Assembly: GCF_000711725.1 (NCBI RefSeq)
Contig: NZ_JONP01000015.1
Coordinates: 60,885 to 124,884, forward strand
Direction: 5' to 3'
Length of the DNA stretch: 64,000 nt
Origin: Roseomonas aerilata DSM 19363
GTDB lineage: Bacteria > Pseudomonadota > Alphaproteobacteria > Acetobacterales > Acetobacteraceae
In this document: positions 8,670 to 17,296 of the stretch, one piece after another
Numbering within the stretch: the stretch's first letter is position 1
Layout: each line of letters starts with the position of its first letter
Made by a program: the position numbers and the translations under genes
The notes under the pieces: model-generated
The model's database searches: none
Told to the model about the DNA's origin: nothing
What the model saw: the letters and a program-made list of their open reading frames with translations, nothing else

Positions 8670-9136
8670 GCGCGGAACCGAATGACGAACGTCGCCGCGC
8701 GGACGACGAACGTCGCCGCTGGATGGGTATCCTCGCCCGTGCCGGCGCCGCGGGGATCGAGGCGCGGCTGGCGGAGACCGCGCCGCTGCCGCCGCACACC
8801 CGGCTGCGGGGGCCCGAGACCGGCCTCGTGATGGTGCGCGGCCGCGCCGGTGGTGACGGCGCACCCTTCAACCTCGGCGAGATGACGGTGACGCGCTGCG
8901 CCGTGCGCCTCGAGGACGGCACCGTCGGTCACGCCTATCTCGCCGGCCGCGACCGGCGCGGCGCCGAGCTGGCAGCCGCCTTGGACGCGGCCCTGCAGGA
9001 CCCCGTCCGCCGCCCGGCGCTGCTGGCCGCCGTGGTGGAGCCCCTGGCCGCCAAGCAGACAGAGGCCCGGGCCGCGACGGCGCGCAAGGCCGCCGCCACC
9101 CGCGTGCGCTTCCTCGCGATGGAGACGACCCGATGA
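8666..9136 (+). CDS. phnG: C-P lyase core complex subunit PhnG
   Basis: This 156-residue protein is a component of the PhnGHIJ core complex, which with PhnI carries out the nucleosidase step that joins the phosphonate to the ribose of ATP. Seen features: RRWMGILARAG at the N-terminus, then GLVMVRGRAGGDGAPFNLGEMTVTR-type core, shown as FNLGEMTVTRCAVRL, and GHAYLAGRDRR. A charged N-terminal extension (ERRRADDERRR) is slightly longer than in E. coli. ATGA overlaps link it to phnM and phnH. Confidence 0.95.
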   Translation: MSAEPNDERRRADDERRRWMGILARAGAAGIEARLAETAPLPPHTRLRGPETGLVMVRGRAGGDGAPFNLGEMTVTRCAVRLEDGTVGHAYLAGRDRRGAELAAALDAALQDPVRRPALLAAVVEPLAAKQTEARAATARKAAATRVRFLAMETTR

Positions 9137-9708
9137 GCGGCCTTCTGCCCGGCTTCGCGGATCCCGTCGCGGACGCGCAATCCGCCTTCCGCGCCGTGCT
9201 CGAGGCGATGGCGCGCCCTGGTCGCGTGCAGCGCCTGCCCCGCCCGCCGGCCCCGCCAGCGCCGCTCTCCCCAGCTGCGGGTGCCGTCCTGCTGGCCCTG
9301 GCGGATGCCGAGACGCCGCTCTGGCTCGATGCCGGCGCGGAGGTGGCCGAATGGGCTGTGTTCCACGCCGGCTGCCCGCTGGTGGAGGACGCTGGCGCCG
9401 CCACCTTCGCTCTCGCCACCGGCACGCCTCCCGCGCTCTCCTCCCTCGACCCAGGCACGGACGAGGAGCCGCAGCGCGCGGCGACGCTTATCCTGCAGGT
9501 CGCCTCGCTGGCGGAGGGGCGGGGTTGGCGGCTGACCGGCCCCGGCATCGAGCGCGAGCACCGGCTTCAGGTGGAGGGCGTGCCGAACGGCTTCCTCGCG
9601 GCATGGACGGCGAGCCGCGCGCGCTTCCCGCTCGGCGTGGACATCATCCTCTGCGCGGGCGACTGCGTGGCTGCCCTGCCGCGCAGCATCACCATCCGGG
9701 AGGGCTGA
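9133..9708 (+). CDS. phnH: C-P lyase core complex subunit PhnH
   Basis: This 191-residue PhnH is a structural subunit of the C-P lyase core. The conserved N-terminus GFADPVADAQSAFRAVLEAM is followed by PGRV, the middle motif LALADAETPLWLD, and the late GPGIEREHRLQV/FPLGVDIIL region that identify the family. It is coupled to phnG by ATGA and separated from phnI by 4 nt. A central proline-rich stretch (PRPPAPPAPLSP) is typical of GC-rich homologues. Confidence 0.95.
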   Translation: MSGLLPGFADPVADAQSAFRAVLEAMARPGRVQRLPRPPAPPAPLSPAAGAVLLALADAETPLWLDAGAEVAEWAVFHAGCPLVEDAGAATFALATGTPPALSSLDPGTDEEPQRAATLILQVASLAEGRGWRLTGPGIEREHRLQVEGVPNGFLAAWTASRARFPLGVDIILCAGDCVAALPRSITIREG

Positions 9709-9712
9709 GCCG

Positions 9713-10843
9713 ATGTATGTCGCGGTTAAAGGCGGCGAGGCCGCCATCGCCAATGCCCATGCCTGGCTGGCCGAGGAGCGGCGCGGCGACGCCAGCCTGC
9801 CGGAGGTCGGCACCGACGCGATCCGGGAGCAGCTCACCCTCGCCGTGGACCGCGTGATGGCGGAGGGCTCCTGCTACGACCCCGATCTCGCAGCCCTGGC
9901 GATCAAGCAGGCGCGCGGCGACCTGATCGAGGCGATCTTCCTTCTCCGGGCCTATCGCACCACGCTGCCGCGCTTCGGCGCCTCCGCGCCGATCGACACG
10001 GGGGCAATGACGGTGCGGCGGCGCGTCTCCGCCACCTACAAGGACCTGCCGGGCGGGCAGGTGCTCGGGCCGACCTTCGACTATACCCACCGCCTGCTTG
10101 ACTTCGCCCTCGCGGCGGAGGGGCTGACGCCGCCGGCGGCGGCCGAGACCGACCCCGGCGAGGACGCCGCTCCGCCCCGCGTCACTGGGCTGCTGGCCGC
10201 GGAGGGGTTGATGGCTGCGGAGGAAGCCTCCGACGCGGAGCCGGGCGACCTGACGCGCACGCCCGTCACCTTTCCCGCCGGAAGGCCCTTGCGGTTGCAG
10301 AACCTGGCGCGCGGGGACGAGGGCTTCCTTCTCTCCATGGCCTATTCCACCCAGCGCGGCTACGGCAACAACCACCCCTTCGTGGGAGAGCTGCGCCAGG
10401 GCGACCTCGCCGTGTGCTTCACGCCGCCGGAACTGGGCTTCGAGATCGAGATCGGCGACCTCGTCGTTACCGAGTGCCAGATGGTGAACCAGTTCCACGG
10501 CTCCCGGACGGAGCCGCCGCAGTTCACCCGGGGCTACGGCCTCGTCTTCGGCCGCACGGAGCGGCGGGCCATGGCCATGGCGCTGATGGACCGGGCGCTG
10601 CGGGCGGCGGAGCTGGGCGAGGACGTGGAAGCACCGGCGCAGAACGAGGAATTCGTTCTTTCGCATTCCGACAACGTGGAGGCGACAGGCTTCCTCGAGC
10701 ACCTGAAGCTGCCGCACTACGTCGATTTCCAGAGCGAGCTGGAATCCGTTCGCGCCATGCGGGCCGCGGTGGAGGCGGAGCGGCAGCGCGCGCCCGCGCA
10801 GGCTGCCGCGCGGCAATTCGAGACCGAGGGAGCCGGCGGATGA
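9713..10843 (+). CDS. phnI: C-P lyase core complex subunit PhnI (nucleosidase)
   Basis: This 376-residue PhnI is the subunit with nucleosidase activity that, with PhnG, PhnH and PhnL, displaces adenine with the phosphonate. Seen features: MYVAVKGGEAAIANAHAWL at the start, AIKQARGDLIEAIFLLRAYR, and the central region RRRVSATYKDLPGGQVLGPT. The metal-binding GYGNNHPFVGELR and the late LSHSDNVEATGFLEHLKLPH follow. Length is near the usual 350-370. It is in the phn operon with an ATGA overlap into phnJ. Confidence 0.96.
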   Translation: MYVAVKGGEAAIANAHAWLAEERRGDASLPEVGTDAIREQLTLAVDRVMAEGSCYDPDLAALAIKQARGDLIEAIFLLRAYRTTLPRFGASAPIDTGAMTVRRRVSATYKDLPGGQVLGPTFDYTHRLLDFALAAEGLTPPAAAETDPGEDAAPPRVTGLLAAEGLMAAEEASDAEPGDLTRTPVTFPAGRPLRLQNLARGDEGFLLSMAYSTQRGYGNNHPFVGELRQGDLAVCFTPPELGFEIEIGDLVVTECQMVNQFHGSRTEPPQFTRGYGLVFGRTERRAMAMALMDRALRAAELGEDVEAPAQNEEFVLSHSDNVEATGFLEHLKLPHYVDFQSELESVRAMRAAVEAERQRAPAQAAARQFETEGAGG

Positions 10844-11685
10844 GCGGCTACAATTTTGCCTACCTGGACGAGGCGACGAAGCGGATGATCCGCCGCGCGC
10901 TGCTGAAGGCGGTCGCGGTGCCCGGCCACCAGGTTCCCTTCGGCTCCCGCGAGATGCCGCTGCCCTATGGCTGGGGCACGGGCGGCATCCAGGTGACGGC
11001 GAGCGTGATCGGTGCGGACGACACGCTGAAGGTCATCGACCAGGGCGCGGACGACACCACCAATGCCGTCTCCATCCGCCGCTTCTTCGCCCGCGTGGCA
11101 CCGGGGCTGCGCACTACCGAGCGCACGGCGGAGGCGACGGTGATCCAGACCCGCCACCGCATCCCCGAGACGCCGCTTCGGGAGGGGCAGGTGCTCGTCT
11201 ACCAGGTGCCGCAGCCGGAGCCGCTTTTCCGGTTGGAGCCGCGGCGGGCGGAGACACGCCGGCTGCACGCGCTGGCGGATTATGGGCTGATGCAGGTGAA
11301 GCTCTACGAGGACATCGCGCGCCACGGGCGGGTCGGCTCCTCCTACGACCACCCCGTCATGGTGAACGGGCGCTACCTCATGTCGCCCTCGCCAATCCCC
11401 TCTTTTGACAACCCGAAGATGCACCGTTCCGCCGCGCTCCAGCTCTTCGGCGCGGGGCGGGAGCGGCGCCTCTACGCGGTGCCGCCCTATACGGAGGTGC
11501 GGAGCCTCGACTTCGAGGACCATCCCTTCGTGCCGCTGCGCGCGAATGGCCGCTGCTCCCTCTGCGGCGCGGGGGACAGCTATCTCGACGAGGTGGTGAC
11601 GGACGACCGGGGAGGGCGAATCTTCGTCTGCTCCGATACGGATTTCTGCACCGAACGGCAGACCATGCGGGAGGCCGCGGAATGA
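10840..11685 (+). CDS. phnJ: Alpha-D-ribose 1-methylphosphonate 5-phosphate C-P lyase PhnJ
   Basis: This 281-residue radical SAM enzyme cleaves the carbon-phosphorus bond. The diagnostic cysteine spacing C-X2-C-X21-C-X5-C is intact at C239, C242, C264 and C270; three hold the 4Fe-4S cluster and the last is the proposed thiyl-radical residue. The glycine proposed to carry a glycyl radical corresponds to G29 in AVPGHQVPFG. MPLPYGWGTGGIQ and SSYDHPVMVNGRYLMSPSP are further family motifs. It is coupled to phnI and phnK by ATGA overlaps. All key residues are present, so an active lyase is expected. Confidence 0.98.
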   Translation: MSGYNFAYLDEATKRMIRRALLKAVAVPGHQVPFGSREMPLPYGWGTGGIQVTASVIGADDTLKVIDQGADDTTNAVSIRRFFARVAPGLRTTERTAEATVIQTRHRIPETPLREGQVLVYQVPQPEPLFRLEPRRAETRRLHALADYGLMQVKLYEDIARHGRVGSSYDHPVMVNGRYLMSPSPIPSFDNPKMHRSAALQLFGAGRERRLYAVPPYTEVRSLDFEDHPFVPLRANGRCSLCGAGDSYLDEVVTDDRGGRIFVCSDTDFCTERQTMREAAE

Positions 11686-12458
11686 GCGACGGGCCCATTC
11701 TCTCGGCACGTGACGTGTCGATCGCCTTCGGCGCGGTGCGGGCGGTGGACGGCGTCTCGCTCGACCTCTGGCCGGGCGAGGTCCTCGCCATCGTCGGCGA
11801 GTCGGGTTCGGGCAAGTCGACGCTTCTGCGGCTGCTCGCCGGCGAGGCTCGGCCCGATGCGGGAACCGTGCTCTACCGCGACCCCTCCGGTGCGACGCTG
11901 GACGTGCACGGGATGGGCGAACCCGCGCGGCGGCGCCTGGCGCGCACCGAATGGGGCTTCGTTCACCAGGACCCGCGCGACGGGCTCCGGCTGGCCGTCT
12001 CGGCAGGGGGCAATGTCGGGGAGCGGCTGATGGCCAGCGGTGCCCGCCATTACGGCGATATCCGCGCCGAGGCCGCCCGATGGCTGGAGCGGGTGGAGAT
12101 CCCGGCGGCTCGGATTGACGACGCGCCCCGGCTCTTCTCCGGCGGCATGCGGCAGCGGCTGCAGATCGCGCGCACCCTCGTTACCCGCCCGCGCCTCGTC
12201 TTCATGGACGAGCCGACCGGCGGGCTCGACGTTTCCGTCCAGGCCCGGCTGCTCGACATGATCCGCGCCCTGGTGGCCGATCTCGGGATCGCGGTGATCC
12301 TCGTGACCCACGACATCGCCGCCGCGCGGCTGCTGGCGCACCGGCTCGTGGTGATGCGCCATGGGCGCGTGGTGGAGGAAGGCTTGACCGATCGGGTGCT
12401 GGACGACCCGCGGCACCCCTACACGCAACTCCTCGTCTCCTCGGTGCTCGCGGCATGA
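11682..12458 (+). CDS. phnK: C-P lyase complex ABC-type ATPase PhnK
   Basis: This 258-residue ABC ATPase binds the PhnGHIJ core rather than a membrane permease. Walker A is GESGSGKSTLL near residue 42, the signature FSGGMRQRLQIARTL near 147, Walker B LVFMDEPTGGLDV, and the switch VTHDIAAARLL. Placement between phnJ and phnL, and the lack of a membrane partner, separate it from the dpp-type ATPases elsewhere in the window. Start and stop overlap both neighbours by 4 nt. Confidence 0.95.
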   Translation: MSDGPILSARDVSIAFGAVRAVDGVSLDLWPGEVLAIVGESGSGKSTLLRLLAGEARPDAGTVLYRDPSGATLDVHGMGEPARRRLARTEWGFVHQDPRDGLRLAVSAGGNVGERLMASGARHYGDIRAEAARWLERVEIPAARIDDAPRLFSGGMRQRLQIARTLVTRPRLVFMDEPTGGLDVSVQARLLDMIRALVADLGIAVILVTHDIAAARLLAHRLVVMRHGRVVEEGLTDRVLDDPRHPYTQLLVSSVLAA

Positions 12459-13156
12459 GCTGGACTCTGAAGGCCGAAGGGTTGGCCAAGGGATTCACCC
12501 TGCACCTGCAGGGCGGCGTCGAGATCCCCGTGCTGCGCGACGCGGCGCTGGAGGTCTCCCCGGGGGAGTGCGTGGCGCTTTCCGGTCCCTCGGGCGCCGG
12601 CAAGTCCACGCTGATGCGGTTGCTGCAGGGGAACTACGGCGCCGATGCGGGGCGCATTCTTCTCCGCCGCCCTGATGGGAGTGTGGCGGACCTGGCGGGT
12701 GCCTCACCGCGCGAGGTGATCGCGCTCCGGCGGGACACGATCGGCCATGTCTCGCAATTCTTGCGCGTGATCCCCCGTGTTCCTGCTGTGGACATCGTGT
12801 CGGAGCCGCTGGTCGCGCGCGGCATCCCTCGCGAGGAGGCGCGCGTCCACGCCTCGGCCCTGCTGCACCGCTTGAACCTGCCGGAGCGGCTGCATGCCCT
12901 CCCGCCCGCCACCTTCTCGGGCGGGGAGCAGCAGCGCGTGAACCTCGCGCGGGGCTTCGTGGCGGATTTTCCGCTCATGCTGCTCGACGAGCCCACCGCG
13001 AGCCTCGACGCGGCCAACCGTGAAGTGGTGATCGCCCTCATCGGCGAGGTCAAGGCGCGGGGAGCGGCCCTCGTCGGTATCTTCCACGATGCGGAGGTGC
13101 GCGACCGCGTGGCGGACCGGGTCCTCGATGTGGCGCCGCTGCAGGAGGCAGCGTGA
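12455..13156 (+). CDS. phnL: C-P lyase complex ABC-type ATPase PhnL
   Basis: This 233-residue ATPase is needed with PhnGHI for forming the ribose-phosphonate triphosphate. Walker A is [12 protein letters not shown] near residue 45, the Q-loop region IGHVSQFLRVIPRVPA is characteristic of PhnL, the signature is FSGGEQQRVNLARGF, and Walker B is LMLLDEPTASLD. The stop TGA overlaps the GTG start of phnN (GTGA). Confidence 0.95.
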   Translation: MSWTLKAEGLAKGFTLHLQGGVEIPVLRDAALEVSPGECVALSGPSGAGKSTLMRLLQGNYGADAGRILLRRPDGSVADLAGASPREVIALRRDTIGHVSQFLRVIPRVPAVDIVSEPLVARGIPREEARVHASALLHRLNLPERLHALPPATFSGGEQQRVNLARGFVADFPLMLLDEPTASLDAANREVVIALIGEVKARGAALVGIFHDAEVRDRVADRVLDVAPLQEAA

Positions 13157-13701
13157 CCGGCGTGCTGGTGGCGGTTGTCGGCCCTTCCGGCGCCGGCAAG
13201 GACACGCTGATGGAGGCGGCCCGCGCGGCCCTGGCTGGCGACGAGCGGATCACCTTTATCCGCCGCGCCGTAACCCGCCCTGCGGAGGCCGGCGGGGAGG
13301 ATCACCTTCCGCTCTCGCGCGAGGCCTTCATCGCTGAGCGTGAGGCCGGCGGCTTCGCGCTTTGGTGGGAGGCGCACGGGCTTCTCTATGGCCTGCCGCG
13401 CGCGGCGCTGGAAGAGGCGGTGGCTTCCGGACGGGTCGCGGTCGCTAACCTCTCCCGGCGGGTGCTGGGCGAGGCGGCGGCGCGCCACCCGCTGCGGGTG
13501 CTGGAGATTACGGCCTCGCCCGCCACCCTCGCGGCCCGCCTCGCCGCCAGGGGTCGGGAAAGCGCGGCCGATGTCACCCGCCGGCTCTCGCGCCAGGTGC
13601 CGCTGCCGGCGGGTCTACCGGTGGAGACGGTGGTGAACGACGGCAGCGTGGAAGCCGGCGCGGAGCGGGTGGTCCGGGTGCTCCGGGGCGGCCGGGCCTA
13701 G
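13153..13701 (+). CDS. phnN: Ribose 1,5-bisphosphokinase PhnN
   Basis: This 182-residue guanylate-kinase-like protein phosphorylates ribose 1,5-bisphosphate to PRPP, returning the C-P lyase sugar to metabolism. The P-loop is GPSGAGKDTLM at residues 9-19; FIRRAVTRPAEAGGEDH and LWWEAHGLLYG are family motifs. The start is GTG in a GTGA overlap with phnL. Its stop TAG at 13699-13701 lies within CTAG, which also ends the convergent phnE copy. It is the last gene of the operon that began with phnF. Confidence 0.95.
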   Translation: MTGVLVAVVGPSGAGKDTLMEAARAALAGDERITFIRRAVTRPAEAGGEDHLPLSREAFIAEREAGGFALWWEAHGLLYGLPRAALEEAVASGRVAVANLSRRVLGEAAARHPLRVLEITASPATLAARLAARGRESAADVTRRLSRQVPLPAGLPVETVVNDGSVEAGAERVVRVLRGGRA

Positions 13702-14561
13702 CCGGCCAGCCCCGCGCGCAGTCGGCTGGAGATCGCGTCGATCACGGCAACGGCGACCAGAATCAGCAGCACGATGAAGGAGACGACGCCCCATTCGAGG
13801 GTGCGGATCATCTCTGACAGCATCAGCCCGATCCCGCCCGCGCCGACGATGCCGATGATGGTGGAGGAGCGCGTGTTGCTCTCGAACATGTAGAGCACGT
13901 GGCCGGCCATCACTGGCAGCACGGCCGGCAGCACGCCGAAGCGGATGCCAGCGAGCTTGCCGCCGCCCGTGGAGGTGACACCCTCCACCGCCCGGCGGTC
14001 AGCGGCCTCGATCGCTTCGGAGAAGAGCTTACCGAAAGTGCCGATATCGCCCGTCGCGATGGCGAGCACGCCGGCGAAGGGGCCGAGGCCGACGACGCTC
14101 ACCCAGATCAGCGCCCAGATCAGCGCATCGATGCCACGGATGCTGTCGAGCGCGCGGCGGGAGAGAAAATGCACCAGCCGCCCGGCCGAGGTGTTGCGGG
14201 CCGCGAGGAAACTGAGCGGAAAGGCGATGCCTGCGGCGAGAAGCGTGCCGAGGAAGGCAATGGCCAAGGTCTCCCCAAGGCCGCGCAGGATCAGCAGGGC
14301 TCGCGAGGTGGTGCCAGGATCCGGCGGCAGCATCAGCCCGAGGAATTGCAGGAGCTGGCCAAAGCCGCCCGCAATGCGGCCGGGTGAGAACTCGAGCCGC
14401 CACAGGCCGAACACGAGGAGTCCGAGGGCGGCAGCGATGAGCAGCACAGTCTGGACCCGCGCGCCGGTGATGCGGCGGAAAACCTCCGGGTGGCGGGCGG
14501 CAAGGCCTGTGCGGTCGGCAAGCGCGGCCTCGCGCAAGGTGAGGACGGGCGACGCGCTCAT
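13698..14561 (-). CDS. phnE: Phosphonate ABC transporter permease PhnE (second copy)
   Basis: This 287-residue inner-membrane permease of the phosphonate uptake system contains the helix ALGLLVFGLWRL, the family segment RGIDALIWALIWVSVVGLGPF, and the coupling region VEGVTSTGGGKLAGIRFGVLP near residue 190. AGGIGLMLSEMIRTLEW marks the end. It overlaps the upstream phnE by ATGA and ends in the palindromic CTAG that also terminates phnN. Two adjacent PhnE permeases suggest a heterodimeric membrane channel, as in other phnCDEE systems. Confidence 0.94.
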   Translation of the reverse strand: MSASPVLTLREAALADRTGLAARHPEVFRRITGARVQTVLLIAAALGLLVFGLWRLEFSPGRIAGGFGQLLQFLGLMLPPDPGTTSRALLILRGLGETLAIAFLGTLLAAGIAFPLSFLAARNTSAGRLVHFLSRRALDSIRGIDALIWALIWVSVVGLGPFAGVLAIATGDIGTFGKLFSEAIEAADRRAVEGVTSTGGGKLAGIRFGVLPAVLPVMAGHVLYMFESNTRSSTIIGIVGAGGIGLMLSEMIRTLEWGVVSFIVLLILVAVAVIDAISSRLRAGLAG

Positions 14562-15448
14562 GCGCCGCGCTCCATGGACCCGATCAGGCTGTGGCGCAGG
14601 CGTTCGGTGCCGAGGTCGATGATCATGACCGTCACGATGATGAGCAGGAGGATGGCCGCGACGTCGTTATAGTAGAACTTGCGGATGGCCTCGATCAGGT
14701 CCTGTCCGATGCCGCCCGCGCCGACGAAGCCGAGTACCGAGGCCTGACGCACGTTCACCTCGAAGCGCAGCAGGGCGTAGCTCGCGAAGTTGGGCAGCAC
14801 CTGGGGCAGCGCGGCAAAGCGCACCATGGCTGCCCAGGACGCACCGGCCGCCACCGCGCCGTCCACCGGCTTGGGGTCGATGTTCTCCACCACTTCGGAG
14901 AAGAGCTTGCCGAGTGCGCCCATGCTGTGGATCGCGATGGCGAGAACGCCCGGCACTGGCCCCAGCCCGAAGGCGATGACGAAGATCAGCGCGAAGACGA
15001 TATCCGGCACGGTGCGGCAGAATTCGAGCAAGCGCCTGGCCGTCCCGCGGATCCACGGGTTCGGCACAAGGTTCGCGGCCGCGACGAAGGAGAGGAGGAA
15101 ACCGCCGATCGCGCCGAGAGCCGTGCCGACATAAGCGATCAGCAGGGTGTCCGCGAGCAGCAGGCCCCATTTCCTCCAGCCCCAGAACCACTCGCCGGGA
15201 TCAGTCCATACCCGACCGCCGCCGGCTTCCAGCCTGGTGATGCGGTCGAAATACCCGAAGAAGTCACCGAGATGCTTCCAGAGCCTCGCGGGATCGACCT
15301 CGGCGACGTGACCGGCCAGGAGAGTGAGGGCTGCGATCGTGACCGCAAGGATCAGGGCGCGGCGCCGCGGCGCCTGGCCGGAGGCACGGTATCCATCCAG
15401 CAGCTCGGCAAGTCGCGCGTTGGGAAGAGGGGGAAGGGTGGTGGCCAG
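14558..15448 (-). CDS. phnE: Phosphonate ABC transporter permease PhnE (first copy), probable CTG start
   Basis: This permease is homologous to its neighbour: HLGDFFGYFDRI, GTALGAIGGFLLSFVAARNL, RTVPDIVFALIFVIAFGLGP and VDGAVAAGASWAAMVRFAALP are PhnE features. The frame is open from 15514, yet has no ATG, GTG or TTG before a GTG at 15067, deep inside the protein after roughly 130 conserved residues. I place the start at CTG 15448 (then ATTLPPLPNARLAEL), behind a weak GAGAAAG. That gives 296 residues, normal for PhnE. Starting at 15067 would remove the first helices, so the short version is unlikely. A sequencing frameshift is the alternative. Confidence 0.75.
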   Translation of the reverse strand: MATTLPPLPNARLAELLDGYRASGQAPRRRALILAVTIAALTLLAGHVAEVDPARLWKHLGDFFGYFDRITRLEAGGGRVWTDPGEWFWGWRKWGLLLADTLLIAYVGTALGAIGGFLLSFVAAANLVPNPWIRGTARRLLEFCRTVPDIVFALIFVIAFGLGPVPGVLAIAIHSMGALGKLFSEVVENIDPKPVDGAVAAGASWAAMVRFAALPQVLPNFASYALLRFEVNVRQASVLGFVGAGGIGQDLIEAIRKFYYNDVAAILLLIIVTVMIIDLGTERLRHSLIGSMERGA

Positions 15449-15475
15449 GGGACCGGCTTTCTCAAGATGGACCGA

Positions 15476-15501
15476 CCGCCCCGGCCGGAATGCCGGGGCG
15501 G
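15476..15501 (-). other. Intercistronic hairpin between phnD and phnE
   Basis: CCGCCCCGGC (15476-15485) and GCCGGGGCGG (15492-15501) form a perfect 10-bp stem with a 6-nt loop, starting 14 nt after the phnD stop and ending before the phnE start. It lacks a T tract. Such stems after a binding-protein gene often protect the upstream mRNA or attenuate downstream genes, giving more binding protein than permease; that function is inferred here. Confidence 0.55.
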
Positions 15502-15514
15502 CGGGCCCGGGCTG

Positions 15515-16432
15515 CTAGCCGCGGCGGCGCAGGTTGTCGACGAAGCGGTTCAGCTCGATGATCGGGTCGTAGGCGGCATTGTCCACGGCCATCAGCGGGC
15601 CCTGCTTGCCCTCGTAGATCGCATCGAAGGCCTTCTTGTCGGCGGTCGCCAGCTCCAGCACCGCGGTGCGGATGGCGGACTTGAGGTCATCCGGCAGGGC
15701 GTTGAGATAGGCCATCGGCGAGTTCACGATCTGGTCGGACCTGAAGACGATGCGGAAGTCCTCGGCCTTCACCATCCCCTTGCGGGCCATGCGAAGCAGG
15801 TTGCTCTCCTGCTCGTCGTTCCACCAGTTCGCGCACATGTCGACGGTGCCCTGGTTGAGCGCGATCACCGCGTTCTCGTGGCTGCCGGTGTAGACGACGC
15901 GGCCGAAGAACTGCTCGGGCGTGATGTTCATCTTGTTGAGGGCAAAGCGCGGCACGTTGTTGCCGGAGGTGGAGTTGGGGTCCACGAGGCCCAGGTTCTT
16001 GCCACGGAGGTCCTCGACGCGCTGATAGGGGCTGTCCTTCTTCACGTAGAAGACGGAGTAGTAGCCCTTGGTGCCGTCGAGGTTCGTCTCGATCGCGAAG
16101 GCCGTGATCTGCGAGCCCGTCATCAGCGCGCGCGCGAAGGAGGAGGGGCCATAGGAGGCGATGTGCACGTTGCCCGAGCGCTGGCCTTCGATCACCGCCG
16201 CGTAGTCGTTGGCGATGCGCAGCGTCACCTTCGTGCCGAGGCGGCGCGAGAGGTAGTCGATGAACGGGCCGTAGCGTTCCGTCACGCCGGAGGCGTTCTC
16301 GGAGGGGATGATCGCGAAGACGAGCTCGGGGTAGCGGGAGGCCCAGGGCGCGGCGCCCTGCGCGCGCAGGACCGAGGGGGCAGCCAGCAGCGCGGCCGTG
16401 GCGCCCAGCAGGGCGCGGCGATGGGTGATCAT
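15515..16432 (-). CDS. phnD: Phosphonate ABC transporter substrate-binding protein PhnD
   Basis: This 305-residue periplasmic binding protein begins with a signal sequence (MITHRRALLGATAALLAAPS, cleavage probably near LRAQG). Family motifs follow: FAIIPSENASGVTERYGPF near residue 40, HIASYGPSSFARA in the ligand pocket, DPNSTSGNNVPR, and TGSHENAVIALNQGTVDM, which contacts the phosphonate group. It lies 34 nt downstream of phnC and is followed by a strong hairpin before phnE. Substrate range, such as 2-aminoethylphosphonate or alkylphosphonates, cannot be read. Confidence 0.96.
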   Translation of the reverse strand: MITHRRALLGATAALLAAPSVLRAQGAAPWASRYPELVFAIIPSENASGVTERYGPFIDYLSRRLGTKVTLRIANDYAAVIEGQRSGNVHIASYGPSSFARALMTGSQITAFAIETNLDGTKGYYSVFYVKKDSPYQRVEDLRGKNLGLVDPNSTSGNNVPRFALNKMNITPEQFFGRVVYTGSHENAVIALNQGTVDMCANWWNDEQESNLLRMARKGMVKAEDFRIVFRSDQIVNSPMAYLNALPDDLKSAIRTAVLELATADKKAFDAIYEGKQGPLMAVDNAAYDPIIELNRFVDNLRRRG

Positions 16433-16466
16433 AATGACCTCTCTCGTGTCGGCGGGCGGGGGCCCG

Positions 16467-17273
16467 TCAGGTGGCGGCCAGGAAAGGGACCGCGGAGGGA
16501 TGGGCCGGTGCAGATGGCGCCGCGTCCATCACCTCGGCGGCCTCCAGGCCGTAGAGTTTGCGAGCGGCATCGGCGTCGAGCGCATCCGGTGGCCCATCGA
16601 AGACCAGGCGCCCGGCCGAGAGGCCGACGAGCCGGTCGCAGTAGCGGCGCGCGATATCGAGCGAGTGAAGGTTGCAGAGGACGGTGATGCCGTAGTCGCG
16701 GTTGATGCGCGCAAGGGCGTCCATGACCAGCCCCGTGTTGCGCGGGTCCAGCGAGGCGATCGGCTCGTCCGCGAGGATGATCTCAGGTTCCTGCACCAGG
16801 GCACGCGCAATGGCGACGCGCTGCTGCTGGCCGCCGGAGAGATGTTCGGCCCGCTGCGCCGCGAGTTCGGCGATGTCGAAGCGTTCCAGGGCGGAGAGGG
16901 CAATAGCGCGGTCCGCATCGGACCACAGGCGCAGGAGCGAGCGGTGCGCGGGCACCTTGTTCAGCCGCCCGACGAGGACGTTGGTGAGCACGTCCAGCCG
17001 TCCCGAGAGGTTGAAGCCCTGGAAGACCATCGCACAGCGCGCCCGCCAGTCCCGCAACGCCCGCCCGCGCAGCGCCGAGACATCGGCGCCGTCCCAGAGG
17101 ATGCGTCCCGCGCTTGGCTCGGCCAGGCGGTTGACCATGCGGAGCAGGGTAGACTTTCCCGCTCCAGAACGGCCGATCACGCCGACAAAGGCGCCGCGCG
17201 GCACCTCGAGGCACATGTCGTCCACGGCGACGCGGTCGCCGAAGCGCCGGGTCAGTCCTTCGATCACCAACAT
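16467..17273 (-). CDS. phnC: Phosphonate ABC transporter ATP-binding protein PhnC
   Basis: This 268-residue ATPase has Walker [16 protein letters not shown] near residue 35, the PhnC-specific stretch [23 protein letters not shown], signature [15 protein letters not shown], and Walker [33 protein letters not shown] completes the switch region. It is the first gene of phnCDEE. No Shine-Dalgarno sequence precedes the ATG (GCCCACCATG), and a four-repeat Pho box ends only 23 nt upstream, so the mRNA leader may be very short or absent. Confidence 0.96.
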   Translation of the reverse strand: MLVIEGLTRRFGDRVAVDDMCLEVPRGAFVGVIGRSGAGKSTLLRMVNRLAEPSAGRILWDGADVSALRGRALRDWRARCAMVFQGFNLSGRLDVLTNVLVGRLNKVPAHRSLLRLWSDADRAIALSALERFDIAELAAQRAEHLSGGQQQRVAIARALVQEPEIILADEPIASLDPRNTGLVMDALARINRDYGITVLCNLHSLDIARRYCDRLVGLSAGRLVFDGPPDALDADAARKLYGLEAAEVMDAAPSAPAHPSAVPFLAAT

Positions 17274-17296
17274 GGTGGGCGGCTTAGTGAGGGCGA

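Noticed and set aside
14591..16687. A 698-codon open frame on the plus strand across phnE/phnD
   Set aside because: It is antisense to clear phnE and phnD genes. Long shadow frames are expected at this GC content, and its translation shows no domain.
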